From NCBI RefSeq assembly GCF_000012945.1, contig NC_007509.1:372001-436000 (forward strand): 64,000 nucleotides of DNA. Direction: 5' to 3'. Position numbers and translations under genes: made by a program. How positions within the stretch are numbered: the first letter of the stretch is position 1; each line of letters opens with the position of its first letter. The notes below the pieces were generated by a model. It ran no database searches and was not told the DNA's origin. It saw only the letters and a list, made by a program, of their open reading frames with translations. The DNA is from Burkholderia lata. Its GTDB lineage: Bacteria; Pseudomonadota; Gammaproteobacteria; Burkholderiales; Burkholderiaceae. Positions 9,191-17,921 of this stretch are shown here, piece by piece.

Positions 9191-10156
9191 ATGATCAAGA
9201 CACTCGTTGCCTGTATCGGGCTGTGCGCCGCCGCAGCCGCGTTCGCGCAATCCCGCGGAACGGTCGCGGAATGGGCCGCGAAGCCGGCGCACGCATGGCC
9301 CGCGCCGACGCACATGATGCTGACCGACGCGACGCGTGCCGGCTCGCGGGTCGTCGCCGTCGGCGATCACGGCATCGTGGTGCTGTCCGACGACGACGGC
9401 AAGACCTGGCGGCAGGCGCGGCGCGTGCCGGTTGCCGCGACGCTGTCGGCCGTCGCGTTCGCCGATGCGCAGCACGGCTGGGCCGTGGGCCAGTGGGGGA
9501 CGATACTCGCGACCGACGACGGCGGCGAAACCTGGACGACACAGCGCCTCGACACGTCGGTCGACCAGCCGCTGTTCTCCGTGCTGTTCACGTCGCCGCA
9601 GGACGGGTTCGCGGTCGGCCTGTGGTCGCTGATGCTGCAAACCCATGACGGCGGCAAGACCTGGGCGAAGGTGACGCTGCCGAAGCCGCCGGGCGGCGGC
9701 AAGGCGGACCGCAATCTCTATCACGCGTTCGGCGACCGGAAGGGCGCGCTCTACATCTCGGCGGAACAGGGCACGGTGCTGAAGTCGACCGACGGCGGCG
9801 CGAACTGGCGCTACCTGCAGACGGGCGGCAAGGGTTCGCTGTGGACCGGCGTGGCGCTTCCGGACGGCCGCGTGGTGGTGGGCGGCCTGCTCGGCAGCCT
9901 GTACCAGAGCATCGACGGTGGCGAGCGCTGGACCGCCGTCGACAGTCGCACGCGGAGTTCGATCACCGACCTGGTGGCGGCAGGCGACGGCCTGATCGGC
10001 GTCGGGCTCGATGGCCTGGTGTTGAAGCAGCCCGCGGGGGCGGCGCCGGTCGAGGTCGCGCAGCGCCCGGATCGCGCAACGCTGACCGCCGCGCTGCCGG
10101 CCAGGGGCGGCACGCCGATGCTGTTCTCGCAGGACGGCGTGTTGACGTCACGCTGA
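9191..10156 (+). CDS. YCF48/BNR-repeat beta-propeller exported protein
   Basis: 321 residues, starting at ATG 9191, 29 bases after the RND gene. A signal peptide (MIKTLVACIGLCAAAAAFA) precedes repeated Asp-box/YCF48 units: VLSDDDGKTW, LATDDGGETW, LQTHDGGKTW, LKSTDGGANW and YQSIDGGERW, spaced about 45-50 residues apart. This indicates a beta-propeller similar to the photosystem assembly factor YCF48/HCF136 and to sialidase-like stress proteins, but with no sialidase active site apparent. In non-photosynthetic bacteria these proteins accompany DUF1302/DUF1329/RND genes; a scaffold or assembly role for the envelope complex is likely. Confidence 0.9.
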   Translation: MIKTLVACIGLCAAAAAFAQSRGTVAEWAAKPAHAWPAPTHMMLTDATRAGSRVVAVGDHGIVVLSDDDGKTWRQARRVPVAATLSAVAFADAQHGWAVGQWGTILATDDGGETWTTQRLDTSVDQPLFSVLFTSPQDGFAVGLWSLMLQTHDGGKTWAKVTLPKPPGGGKADRNLYHAFGDRKGALYISAEQGTVLKSTDGGANWRYLQTGGKGSLWTGVALPDGRVVVGGLLGSLYQSIDGGERWTAVDSRTRSSITDLVAAGDGLIGVGLDGLVLKQPAGAAPVEVAQRPDRATLTAALPARGGTPMLFSQDGVLTSR

Positions 10157-10212
10157 GGGCGACCCGAGATGAGCGGTATCCCTGTTGGCGGCACGAAATG
10201 AAGGAGGCACAC

Positions 10213-11610
10213 ATGAGCAATATGCAGTACGGGATTCAGGATGATTCGACCGGCCAGGCAATGCGCTTCGACACGGCGCAGGCCGACCGTGCGTTGCGAA
10301 CCTACCGGCCTATCGGCGGATGGATCGAGCGGCCGGACGATTTGCAGCCGCAGCTGGAGGGCGACGTTCACGCGGACGTGATCGTCGTCGGCGCCGGCTT
10401 CGCGGGCCTGTCCACCGCACTGGAGCTGACCGCGCGCGGCGCCAGCGTCGTCGTGATCGAGCGCGAGTTCGCGGGCTTCGGCGCGAGCGGGCGCAACGCG
10501 GGTTATCTCGCGGGCGGGCAGGGGCTCGAATACGACCTGTTCGTGAAGCGCGTGGGGCGCGAGCAGGCGAAACGGATCGTCGGCTTTTACGACGAAGGCG
10601 TCGCCTACGTCGAACGCAAGCTGGTCGAGCACGGAATCGATTGCGACTATCGTGCGTCGGGGATCATTCGCGCCAGTGTGCATCCGTCGCAGGAGAAGCG
10701 CTTGCGTGAGGACATGGAGACCGGCATCGCGCTGGGTTCGCCCGCGCAGTTTCTCGATGGCGCGGCAATGCGTGCGCGTGGCATTCCACCGGCGTTCCTG
10801 TTCGGTTGTCACTTCCCGGGCGGCGGTACGCTCGACCCCGGCAAGTATGTGCTGGGCCTGCGACGCGCGGCCCTCGTCGCGGGCGTACGGCTCTACGAGA
10901 ACACCGCATTGCTCGACTTCGACGCGAACGAAACCGTGCGGATCCGGACGGCGCGCGGCAGTGCGAGCGCGCCGGTCCTGGTGCTCGCCACCAATGCGTA
11001 TACGCCGCAACTCGGCCTGCTCGGCAACAAGGTGATGCCGCTGCGCGTGTCGGCCCTCGAAACCGGGCCGCTGTCCGATGCGCAACTGGCGGCGCTGGGC
11101 TGGCCGAATCGCGAGGGCATCGTGACGCCACACTTCACGATGGAGAGCCACCGGCTCACCGCGCGCAATACGCTGTTGCTGACGACCAAGCGGCTGGATT
11201 ATGTCTACGGTTCGCGGACGCCGAACGTGCCGGACGACGCAGCGTATCGCGCGCTGCTGGCGACGCTGCACGCGCGTTTCCCGCAACTGGGCGACGTGCC
11301 GGTGCGGGCATGCTGGAGCGGCTACATTTCGGTCGCCAGCGATGCGCTGCCGGTGGTCGGCGCGACCGGTGCGCACGGCAACGTGTTCTACACGGCCGGA
11401 TGCTCGGGGCATGGGGTCGGCACGCAGTCGCTGATCGGGCAGGTGCTGGCCAACCGGATCAGCGGAGCGGAGTCGCCACTCCTCGACGCGCTGACGCACC
11501 GGACGCCCGCGATGCCGCCGGAGCCGCTACGCTGGTGCGCGATCAAGGCGGTGCTGGGCATGGCGAACCTGATGGACGAAAGGGTGAACCGTCACGCGCG
11601 GCGCGGGTAG
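10213..11610 (+). CDS. FAD-dependent amine/D-amino-acid-type oxidoreductase (DAO family, PuuB-like)
   Basis: 465 residues. ATG 10213 follows AAGGAGG (10201-10207); an upstream in-frame ATG at 10198 precedes this site. The N-terminal dinucleotide fold is clear (DVIVVGAGFAGLSTALEL, then an acidic IERE), followed by GASGRNAGYL, a signature of the glycine oxidase/gamma-glutamylputrescine oxidase branch. The C-terminal half has the family's GHGVGTQ segment. Such enzymes oxidise a C-N bond to an imine with O2 or a quinone as acceptor. It lies 56 bases after YCF48 and is probably the last structural gene of the operon, before the TetR gene. The substrate is unknown; an amine-containing intermediate would fit. 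Confidence 0.88.
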   Translation: MSNMQYGIQDDSTGQAMRFDTAQADRALRTYRPIGGWIERPDDLQPQLEGDVHADVIVVGAGFAGLSTALELTARGASVVVIEREFAGFGASGRNAGYLAGGQGLEYDLFVKRVGREQAKRIVGFYDEGVAYVERKLVEHGIDCDYRASGIIRASVHPSQEKRLREDMETGIALGSPAQFLDGAAMRARGIPPAFLFGCHFPGGGTLDPGKYVLGLRRAALVAGVRLYENTALLDFDANETVRIRTARGSASAPVLVLATNAYTPQLGLLGNKVMPLRVSALETGPLSDAQLAALGWPNREGIVTPHFTMESHRLTARNTLLLTTKRLDYVYGSRTPNVPDDAAYRALLATLHARFPQLGDVPVRACWSGYISVASDALPVVGATGAHGNVFYTAGCSGHGVGTQSLIGQVLANRISGAESPLLDALTHRTPAMPPEPLRWCAIKAVLGMANLMDERVNRHARRG

Positions 11611-11686
11611 GGATGCGGGCCGCCCTGGACACGATGCAATGCGCGCCGGGACGGACTGCCGGAACGCCACGCTTACGACGAACACG

Positions 11687-12349
11687 ATGACCGATACCAA
11701 AGCGCACCACGGCGGCAGAAGCCGCCGCACGCCGAACGCCGCTTCGACCGGCAGCGATCTCGACGGCTTGCGGGCGCAGGGCCTGCGCACGCGCAACACG
11801 ATCGTTCGGGTCGCGCGGGAGCTGCTGCTGGAGGGTGGCCCGCTGACGTTCTCGCAGCGAGCGGTCGCGGCCGGCGCCGGCATCAGCGTGAGCAACCTGC
11901 AGTATTACTTCCCGACCCGGCTAGCCGTGTTGCGGGCCGTGATCGAACCGGTCATCGAGGCGTATCTCGGCGAGCTGAAGGGCTTGATCGACAGCGATGC
12001 ATCGCCGGACGACGTCATCGAACGCGTGCTGGCACGCTCGCTGCGCGACGCGAAGGATGCGCAATACGTCGCGCTGTTCCGGCATTTCCTGTCGTTCGCT
12101 GCGATCGACCCCGAATGCCTGAAGCTGTTCGACGACTGGTACGGCACGCTGACGCGCGAGGTTGCGAAGCTGTTGCGCACCGTCAATCCGGCGTTCGACG
12201 CGGCCGACAGCCTGCACGTTGCGACGCTGTTGATTGCGATGGCCGACGGCCTGACGTTGCAAACCGGAACCGCGCGATTGACGCAGCGGCTCGATGCGAT
12301 GTTCATGGAGATAGCGCGTTGCCTCATCTACGACAGGCAACGCGACTAG
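11687..12349 (+). CDS. TetR family transcriptional regulator
   Basis: 220 residues from ATG 11687. A longer start at 11639 is possible; neither has a strong Shine-Dalgarno. The N-terminal tail is basic and disordered; the helix-turn-helix lies at about residues 60-85 (LTFSQRAVAAGAGISVSNLQYYFP), typical of TetR, including the conserved Tyr-Phe-Pro end. The ligand domain is not informative. It lies 76 bases after the FAD oxidoreductase on the same strand and is tail-to-tail with the PucR-type regulator, so it probably controls the upstream operon. Confidence 0.9.
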   Translation: MTDTKAHHGGRSRRTPNAASTGSDLDGLRAQGLRTRNTIVRVARELLLEGGPLTFSQRAVAAGAGISVSNLQYYFPTRLAVLRAVIEPVIEAYLGELKGLIDSDASPDDVIERVLARSLRDAKDAQYVALFRHFLSFAAIDPECLKLFDDWYGTLTREVAKLLRTVNPAFDAADSLHVATLLIAMADGLTLQTGTARLTQRLDAMFMEIARCLIYDRQRD

Positions 12350-12386
12350 GGAAACAACCTGCCGCTAACGCATGCGATGGTGCCGC

Positions 12387-13640
12387 TCAATTCGGATCGC
12401 TGGCGATCCAGTGCAGCACTTCCAGCGCGGCCGCGACGTGCAGGCGCTGCTGCGCGAGCGGGCGCGGCAGCAACGACTCGGCGCGCTCGAGCCGGCGCAG
12501 CAGCGTGTTGCGGTGGACGTGGGTTTTCTCGGCTGCGTCGGTCACGCTGCAGCCTTCCGCGAGAAACGCGCGCAGCGCGTCGCGCAGCGACTTGTCGGCG
12601 CTGGCCAGGTTGCCCAGCGTGTTGGTCACGAACTGCTGGAGGGATTCCATATGATTGGTCATCAGCGCGATCAGGCTCATGCTGTCCGCATGCACCACGC
12701 CGACGCCGGCGTGCAGCCTGCCGAGCAGCCGTTGTGTCGCGAGTGCGTCCAGGTGGCCGTGGCGGAATCCTTCCATGCCGCTCCCGGCGGTCGCGACAGC
12801 CATGTGCACGCCGGGCAGCGCGTTGATCGCACGCTGCAGCGAAGGCATGTCGAGCGGTTTGCCGTCGTGATACGTCCAGACCCACAGCGTGGCCGTGTTC
12901 GCGACGACGACCAGGGCATTGCGCGTGCCCGCACATTGCGCCAGCGCATCGGCCGCCCGCTCCAGCAACCCCAGTTCGATATCCGCTTCCTCGCTCCAGA
13001 CGATTGCGGCGTGATGGCGTTGCTCCAGCGTGTAGCCCAGCCGCCGGCTGGCTTCCTGCGCGCCGATGGTCGTCCCTTCGACGATCTGCGTGACCAGTTC
13101 GCGGCGATCGGCGTGCGTGCCGCGCAACCGCGCTTCACGCTCGGCGCGCATGAATTCGGCCATGCCGACCATGTTGGTGTCGATGAAGGCCGCGATCGAA
13201 CGCGACGATACGGCCAGAAACTCGCGCAGCTCGACCGGGTCCTGCGTCAGCGTAAACGCGAGGTCCATCCAGCGTTGCCACACCACGCTCTGCGACGAAC
13301 GGGCGGCGACGAACACGAGGTCGGTGAGGCCGCGGCGCACCAGTTCCTGCGCACTGCTTAGCATATCTGCCGAAAGAAAGCGGGACACCGGCGCGCAAGG
13401 GTTCTCCAGGTTGGCGGTGGCCCAGTGGATCAGCCCGTTGCGGTTGATTCGCCGCACGGCCGCGGCGAGCACGGGGTCGCTCATCGTCGGGCTGGTCGCG
13501 ACGTTTTCCTTGTCGAGTTCCTGCAGCCATTCCGTCTGTACATTCAGTGCGATTTCGGCACCCTGGCGCATCAGTTCCCGGATGCGTGGCGAAGGCAACG
13601 GCCAGGTCGGCAGGGCGGTGGGAGCGGGGGGCTGGGACAT
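12387..13640 (-). CDS. PucR/CdaR-type transcriptional regulator
   Basis: 417 residues. The C-terminus carries the PucR family helix-turn-helix (SVTDAAEKTHVHRNTLLRRL, roughly residues 365-385) followed by the conserved tail of that family. The middle region (about 150-300) resembles the GGDEF-like domain of PucR/CdaR proteins, and the N-terminus is a putative sensor of unknown ligand. It is divergent from the Baeyer-Villiger monooxygenase gene across a 140-bp spacer that contains a perfect 6-1-6 palindrome, which makes it the likely activator of the 13781-22269 operon. Confidence 0.88.
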   Translation of the reverse strand: MSQPPAPTALPTWPLPSPRIRELMRQGAEIALNVQTEWLQELDKENVATSPTMSDPVLAAAVRRINRNGLIHWATANLENPCAPVSRFLSADMLSSAQELVRRGLTDLVFVAARSSQSVVWQRWMDLAFTLTQDPVELREFLAVSSRSIAAFIDTNMVGMAEFMRAEREARLRGTHADRRELVTQIVEGTTIGAQEASRRLGYTLEQRHHAAIVWSEEADIELGLLERAADALAQCAGTRNALVVVANTATLWVWTYHDGKPLDMPSLQRAINALPGVHMAVATAGSGMEGFRHGHLDALATQRLLGRLHAGVGVVHADSMSLIALMTNHMESLQQFVTNTLGNLASADKSLRDALRAFLAEGCSVTDAAEKTHVHRNTLLRRLERAESLLPRPLAQQRLHVAAALEVLHWIASDPN

Positions 13641-13665
13641 GATGGAGTGCTATCCAAATGAAGAG

Positions 13666-13678
13666 GTGCAAGTTGCAC
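13666..13678. promoter_or_regulatory. Candidate operator: 13-bp palindrome between the PucR-type and BVMO genes
   Basis: The sequence GTGCAA-G-TTGCAC is a perfect inverted repeat with 6-bp arms and a 1-bp centre. It lies 26 bp before the start of the PucR-type gene and about 100 bp before the BVMO start. A position in a divergent regulator/target spacer suggests binding by the PucR-type protein, but a short palindrome like this can occur by chance. Confidence 0.45.
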
Positions 13679-13780
13679 TCATTGTATTCGCATACGGTGC
13701 ATTCGACACCTTGTTCGACCCGATTCGGTTGATGAAAATGACGACACATAGCGCATTTCGACGCAAACAGGAGACACGCC

Positions 13781-15307
13781 GTGACCGTACATACTCTTCC
13801 GTCCACTGAGCACGTGGATGTGCTCATCGTCGGCGCCGGCCTGTCCGGGATCGGTGTCGCTCGTCAACTCGAGACGGACCGTCCCGGCACGTCATACATC
13901 ATCCTGGAAGCGCGCGGCGCGACCGGCGGCACGTGGGACCTGTTCCGTTATCCGGGCATCCGCTCCGACTCGGACATGCATACCTACGGCTACGGCTTCA
14001 AGCCGTGGGCGAACAAGAAGGCGATCGCCGGTGCGGACGCGATTCTGTCGTACCTGAGAGAGACGGCCACCGAATACGGGATCGACCGTCACATCCGCAC
14101 GAATCACAAGGTGATCCACGCAAGCTGGTCGAGTGCGCAGGCGCTGTGGAGCGTCGACGTCGAGCGCGTCGATACGGGTGAACGCAAGACGATCCAGGCC
14201 AGGTGGTTCTTCAGCGCCGCCGGGTTCTATCACCACGACGAAGGCCATACGCCGAAGCTCGACGGGATCGAGCAGTTCTCCGGCCCGGTGGTTCACCCGC
14301 AGCACTGGCCGGAAGATCTCGACTACGGCGGCAAGCGCGTGGTGGTGATCGGCAGCGGTGCCACTGCCGTCACGCTGTTGCCGGCGATGGCCGGGAAAGC
14401 CCGGCACGTCACGATGCTGCAACGCACGCCGACCTACGTGGTGAGCCTGCCGTCGGAAGACATCATCGCCAATACGCTGCGCAAGGTGATGCCGCACACG
14501 TGGGCGTACGCACTCGTGCGGCGCAAGAACATCGCGATCGCCCGCTTCATCTGGCACTTCTGCCGCACGCGGCCGAAGACGGCGCGGCGCCTGATCCGTT
14601 TCATGACCAAGCGCCAGCTGCCGAAGGGCTATCCGGTCGACGTCCACTTCAACCCGCCGTACAACCCGTGGGACCAGCGTCTGTGCGCGGTGCCGGACGG
14701 CGATCTCTTCAAGTCGATCCGTGACGGCCACGCGTCGGTCGTGACCGACCGCATCAAGACCTTCACGGAAACGGGCATCGTGCTGGAATCCGGGCAGACG
14801 TTGCCGGCCGACATCATCGTCACGGCGACGGGGCTCAACATCCGGTTTTTCGGCGGGATCAAGCTGACGGTCGACGGCGAACCGGTGGATCTCCACAGCA
14901 AGGTGGCCTTCAAGGGGATGATGCTCAGCGGCGTGCCGAATTTCGCGTTCTCCATCGGTTATACGAATTCGTCGTGGACGCTGAAGGTCGGGCTGCTGGC
15001 CGAGCATTTCTGCCGCGTGCTCGCGCACATGGAGCGCGGCGGCCTCGCGACCTGCGTGCCTGAATTGCCCGCGGCCGACATGCCGACGCGCCCGCTGCTC
15101 GATTTCGGCGCCGGCTACGTGCAGCGCGCGATCGGGAGCCTGCCGCGCCAGGGCCCCGGTGTCCCGTGGGTCATGTCGATGGACTATCACCTCGATGTCG
15201 AAATCTTGCGGCACGGTTCGGTCGAAGATCCGTGCCTGCGCTTCCGGCGCGCGGCGGCAGCCGGCGGCACGGATCGCGTCGAGCCACGTCGCGCTGTCGG
15301 AGCCTGA
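13781..15307 (+). CDS. Baeyer-Villiger flavin monooxygenase (EtaA-like)
   Basis: 508 residues. The start at 13781 follows AACAGGAG. Two Rossmann motifs are present: FAD-binding VLIVGAGLSGIG at residues 14-25 and NADPH-binding VVVIGSGATAV at about 187-197. Between them is an exact Baeyer-Villiger fingerprint FxGxxxHxxxWP (F166, G168, H172, W176, P177). The family converts ketones to esters or lactones with NADPH and O2. The gene heads an operon whose next members are an alpha/beta hydrolase, an aldehyde dehydrogenase, a GMC dehydrogenase and an acyl-CoA ligase, which completes a subterminal-oxidation route for a ketone. It is divergent from the PucR-type regulator. The true substrate is unknown; similarity to EtaA/long-chain ketone BVMOs is my impression from motif context. 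Confidence 0.93.
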   Translation: MTVHTLPSTEHVDVLIVGAGLSGIGVARQLETDRPGTSYIILEARGATGGTWDLFRYPGIRSDSDMHTYGYGFKPWANKKAIAGADAILSYLRETATEYGIDRHIRTNHKVIHASWSSAQALWSVDVERVDTGERKTIQARWFFSAAGFYHHDEGHTPKLDGIEQFSGPVVHPQHWPEDLDYGGKRVVVIGSGATAVTLLPAMAGKARHVTMLQRTPTYVVSLPSEDIIANTLRKVMPHTWAYALVRRKNIAIARFIWHFCRTRPKTARRLIRFMTKRQLPKGYPVDVHFNPPYNPWDQRLCAVPDGDLFKSIRDGHASVVTDRIKTFTETGIVLESGQTLPADIIVTATGLNIRFFGGIKLTVDGEPVDLHSKVAFKGMMLSGVPNFAFSIGYTNSSWTLKVGLLAEHFCRVLAHMERGGLATCVPELPAADMPTRPLLDFGAGYVQRAIGSLPRQGPGVPWVMSMDYHLDVEILRHGSVEDPCLRFRRAAAAGGTDRVEPRRAVGA

Positions 15308-15309
15308 TC

Positions 15310-16266
15310 ATGACGATTCACACGATGGAAGCAAGCCAGGACGCATTCTGCGACCTGCCGGGCGGCGTGCGTCTCTGCTATCGCATCTACGGGCCCGTCC
15401 ACGGCGAGCCGTTGCTGCTGATCGCGGGCATGACGCTGCAATTGACCTTCTGGCCACCGGCGCTGATCGACGCGCTGATTCAATGCGGTTATCGCGTGAT
15501 CGTGTTCGACAATCGCGACGTCGGCCGCTCGTCGCGCATCCCGCGGCCGGGGCCGAGCGTGCTTCGCCAATTCCTGCGCTGGCCCGTCAAGGACGGCTAT
15601 GACCTGGAAGACATGGCGCAGGACACGATCGGCCTGCTCGACAGCCTGCAGTTGAAGCGCGCACACGTCGTCGGCATGTCGATGGGCGGCATGATCGGGC
15701 AGGTGCTCGCCGCGCGCTATCCGCAGCGCGTGCTGTCGCTGACTTCCATCATCTCCACGACCGGCGCACGCAAGGTCGGCCAGCCGGCCATGTCGAGCAT
15801 GCTGATGCTGACCGCGCCGCCGCCGCGCACGCGCGAAGCGGCGGTGGAGCAGTACAGCCGCATCATGGCCCACATCGGCACGCAGGCGTATCCGGCGGAC
15901 GACGCCGCACGACGCGCGTACGCGGCCCACGCGTGGGATCGCGGCCAGCAGGCGCGCGACCACGAGAGCACGACCCGCCAGATCGGCGCGATCATCAAGT
16001 CGGGAGACCGGACCGACGAAATCCGCCGGATCCAGGCACCGACGCTGGTCGTGCACGGCGATCGCGACCTGCTGGTCGCGCCGAGCGGTGGCATCGCGAC
16101 TGCTGCGGCGATCCCGGGCGCGGACATGGTCACGGTGCGCGGCATGGGGCATGACATCCCCGACGGTGTGGTGCCGCTGCTGACGAGCCTGATCGACGGC
16201 CATATCCGGCGCCGTGCGACACGCGCTGCCGCGGAACCCGTGCGCACCGGCAGGCACATTGCGTGA
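15310..16266 (+). CDS. Alpha/beta-fold hydrolase (probable esterase)
   Basis: 318 residues. ATG 15310 begins only 2 bases after the BVMO stop, indicating translational coupling. The catalytic triad is readable: nucleophile S124 in GMSMGG, acid D253 in HGDRD, and H281 in GMGHD. The oxyanion region (LLLIAGM) is also typical. Placement directly behind a Baeyer-Villiger enzyme strongly suggests that it hydrolyses the ester or lactone that enzyme makes, releasing an alcohol and an acid for the dehydrogenases downstream. The C-terminus is Arg-rich and probably flexible. Confidence 0.92.
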   Translation: MTIHTMEASQDAFCDLPGGVRLCYRIYGPVHGEPLLLIAGMTLQLTFWPPALIDALIQCGYRVIVFDNRDVGRSSRIPRPGPSVLRQFLRWPVKDGYDLEDMAQDTIGLLDSLQLKRAHVVGMSMGGMIGQVLAARYPQRVLSLTSIISTTGARKVGQPAMSSMLMLTAPPPRTREAAVEQYSRIMAHIGTQAYPADDAARRAYAAHAWDRGQQARDHESTTRQIGAIIKSGDRTDEIRRIQAPTLVVHGDRDLLVAPSGGIATAAAIPGADMVTVRGMGHDIPDGVVPLLTSLIDGHIRRRATRAAAEPVRTGRHIA

Positions 16267-16362
16267 GCCGGGTCGCCTGCGGCACGCGACGGGCGCGTGG
16301 CATCGAGCGTGACGTCAAGGCGTGGGGCTCGCGTAATTGCCGGCCGCCGAGCCGACCGCAGG

Positions 16363-16398
16363 CGCGTGAATCGCGTGAATCGCGTGAATCGCGTGAAG
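16363..16398. repeat. Tandem repeat, 9-bp unit, 4 copies
   Basis: Three perfect copies of CGCGTGAAT followed by one with a final G (CGCGTGAAG), lying in the 204-bp gap between the hydrolase and the aldehyde dehydrogenase genes. It is non-coding in my annotation. A slippage-prone repeat of this kind can vary in copy number between strains; no protein-binding role can be shown from the sequence. Confidence 0.9.
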
Positions 16399-16470
16399 AC
16401 CAGCAACATTCTGCAAGACGCTCGTCGTGATGCGACGTAACCGCACGATCGACGAGCAGGAGGAGACACC

Positions 16471-17892
16471 ATGCACCAAGGCTACCCGACTGACCTCGCG
16501 GCCCGCTTCGAGCGCCAGCGCCGCGCGTTCGCGCTGGAGCTGAACCCGGCGCTGGCCACCCGGCTGGCGCGCCTCGACCGGCTGGCTGCGTGGCTCGATG
16601 CGCACGAGCACGACATCGTGCGCGCCATCGATGCCGATTTCCAGGGCCGCTCCACGCACGAAACGCGGCTGGCCGAGGTGTTCATCGTGCGCGCGGGCCT
16701 CCGGCACGCACGCCGGCACCTGAAGCACTGGATGCGCGCGCGCCGCGTGCCGACCGCGCTGCATTTCCGTCCCGGCCACAACCGGCTGATGCCGCAACCG
16801 CTGGGCGTGACGGGCATCATTTCGCCGTGGAACTATCCGCTGCAGCTTTCGCTCGGGCCGGCACTCGCGGCGCTCGCCGCGGGAAATCGCGTATTGATCA
16901 AGCCGTCCGAGCTCACGCCCGCGCTGTCCGACCTGCTCGTGTCGATGGCGCGCGACACCTTTGCACCGGACGAGCTGGATGTCGTGGTGGGCGACGTCGA
17001 ACTCGGCAAGGCGTTTGCCGGCCTGCCGTTCGATCATCTGTTCTTCACCGGCTCGACCCAGGTCGGGCGGGTCGTCGCCCAGGCGGCCGCGGCCAACCTG
17101 ACGCCCGTGACGCTGGAGCTCGGCGGCAAATCGCCGGCGATTCTCGATGCGTCGTGCAACGTCGCGGTTGCCGCGCAGCGCATCGCGTTCGGCAAGCTGC
17201 TGAACGCGGGCCAGACCTGCGTCGCGCCTGATTACCTGCTGGTGCCCACCGGAACGGCCGACAGCGTCGCGTTGCAGCTGACGCGCGCCGTCGCCCGCCT
17301 GTATCCGACGCTCGCGGCCAATCCCGACTACACGGCCATCATCAGCGAGCGCCACCGCGCGCGCCTCACCGAGATGGTCGACGAAGCACGTCGCGCAGGC
17401 GCGCGCATCCTCGAAGTCAACCCGGCCGGCGAAACGTTCGGCTCGTCGTCGCGCAAGTTCGCACCCACGATCGTGATCGGCGCGCCGGCCGACACGCGGC
17501 TGATGAACGAAGAGATCTTCGGCCCCGTCCTGCCGATCGTCGAATACGCGAACCTGGACGACGCGCTGGCCTACATCCAGGGCCGCGCGCGCCCGCTGGC
17601 GTTGTACTGGTTCGGTGAAGACGCGTCGCGCCGCGATCGCGTGCTGCGCGAGACGGTGTCCGGCGGCGTGACGATCAACGACTGCCTGTGGCATCTGGTG
17701 CAGGAAAACCAGCCGTTCGGCGGCGTCGGGCAGAGCGGCATGGGCGCCTATCACGGCCAGTGGGGCTTCGATACCTTCAGCAAGCTCAAGCCGGTGTTTC
17801 ACCAGACCCGCTGGAACGGCGCCGTGCTGTTTCATCCGCCGTACGGCCGCGTCTTCGACCTGCTGCTGCGCACGCTGTCGCGTCTCGCGTGA
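16471..17892 (+). CDS. Aldehyde dehydrogenase (coniferyl-aldehyde dehydrogenase-like)
   Basis: 473 residues. ATG follows AGGAGGAGA. The catalytic set is intact: N121 in SPWNYP, E216 in TLELGGKSP and C250 in GQTCVAPD. The protein is shorter than classical 500-residue ALDHs and matches the class-3/fatty-aldehyde/CalB group, in which the C-terminal region is hydrophobic and basic (FDLLLRTLSRLA). It oxidises aldehydes to acids with NAD(P)+. In this operon it would act on the aldehyde from the GMC alcohol dehydrogenase encoded next. It begins 204 bp after the hydrolase gene. Confidence 0.92.
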   Translation: MHQGYPTDLAARFERQRRAFALELNPALATRLARLDRLAAWLDAHEHDIVRAIDADFQGRSTHETRLAEVFIVRAGLRHARRHLKHWMRARRVPTALHFRPGHNRLMPQPLGVTGIISPWNYPLQLSLGPALAALAAGNRVLIKPSELTPALSDLLVSMARDTFAPDELDVVVGDVELGKAFAGLPFDHLFFTGSTQVGRVVAQAAAANLTPVTLELGGKSPAILDASCNVAVAAQRIAFGKLLNAGQTCVAPDYLLVPTGTADSVALQLTRAVARLYPTLAANPDYTAIISERHRARLTEMVDEARRAGARILEVNPAGETFGSSSRKFAPTIVIGAPADTRLMNEEIFGPVLPIVEYANLDDALAYIQGRARPLALYWFGEDASRRDRVLRETVSGGVTINDCLWHLVQENQPFGGVGQSGMGAYHGQWGFDTFSKLKPVFHQTRWNGAVLFHPPYGRVFDLLLRTLSRLA

Positions 17893-17921
17893 CTTCCGAA
17901 TCCTGTATCGAGAGAAATGCC

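Noticed and set aside
16315..17835. Minus-strand ORF opposite the aldehyde dehydrogenase, ending in a HAIHAIHAI-like repeat
   Set aside because: The repeat is just the antisense translation of the 9-bp DNA repeat at 16363-16398; the ALDH gene on the plus strand is unmistakable.
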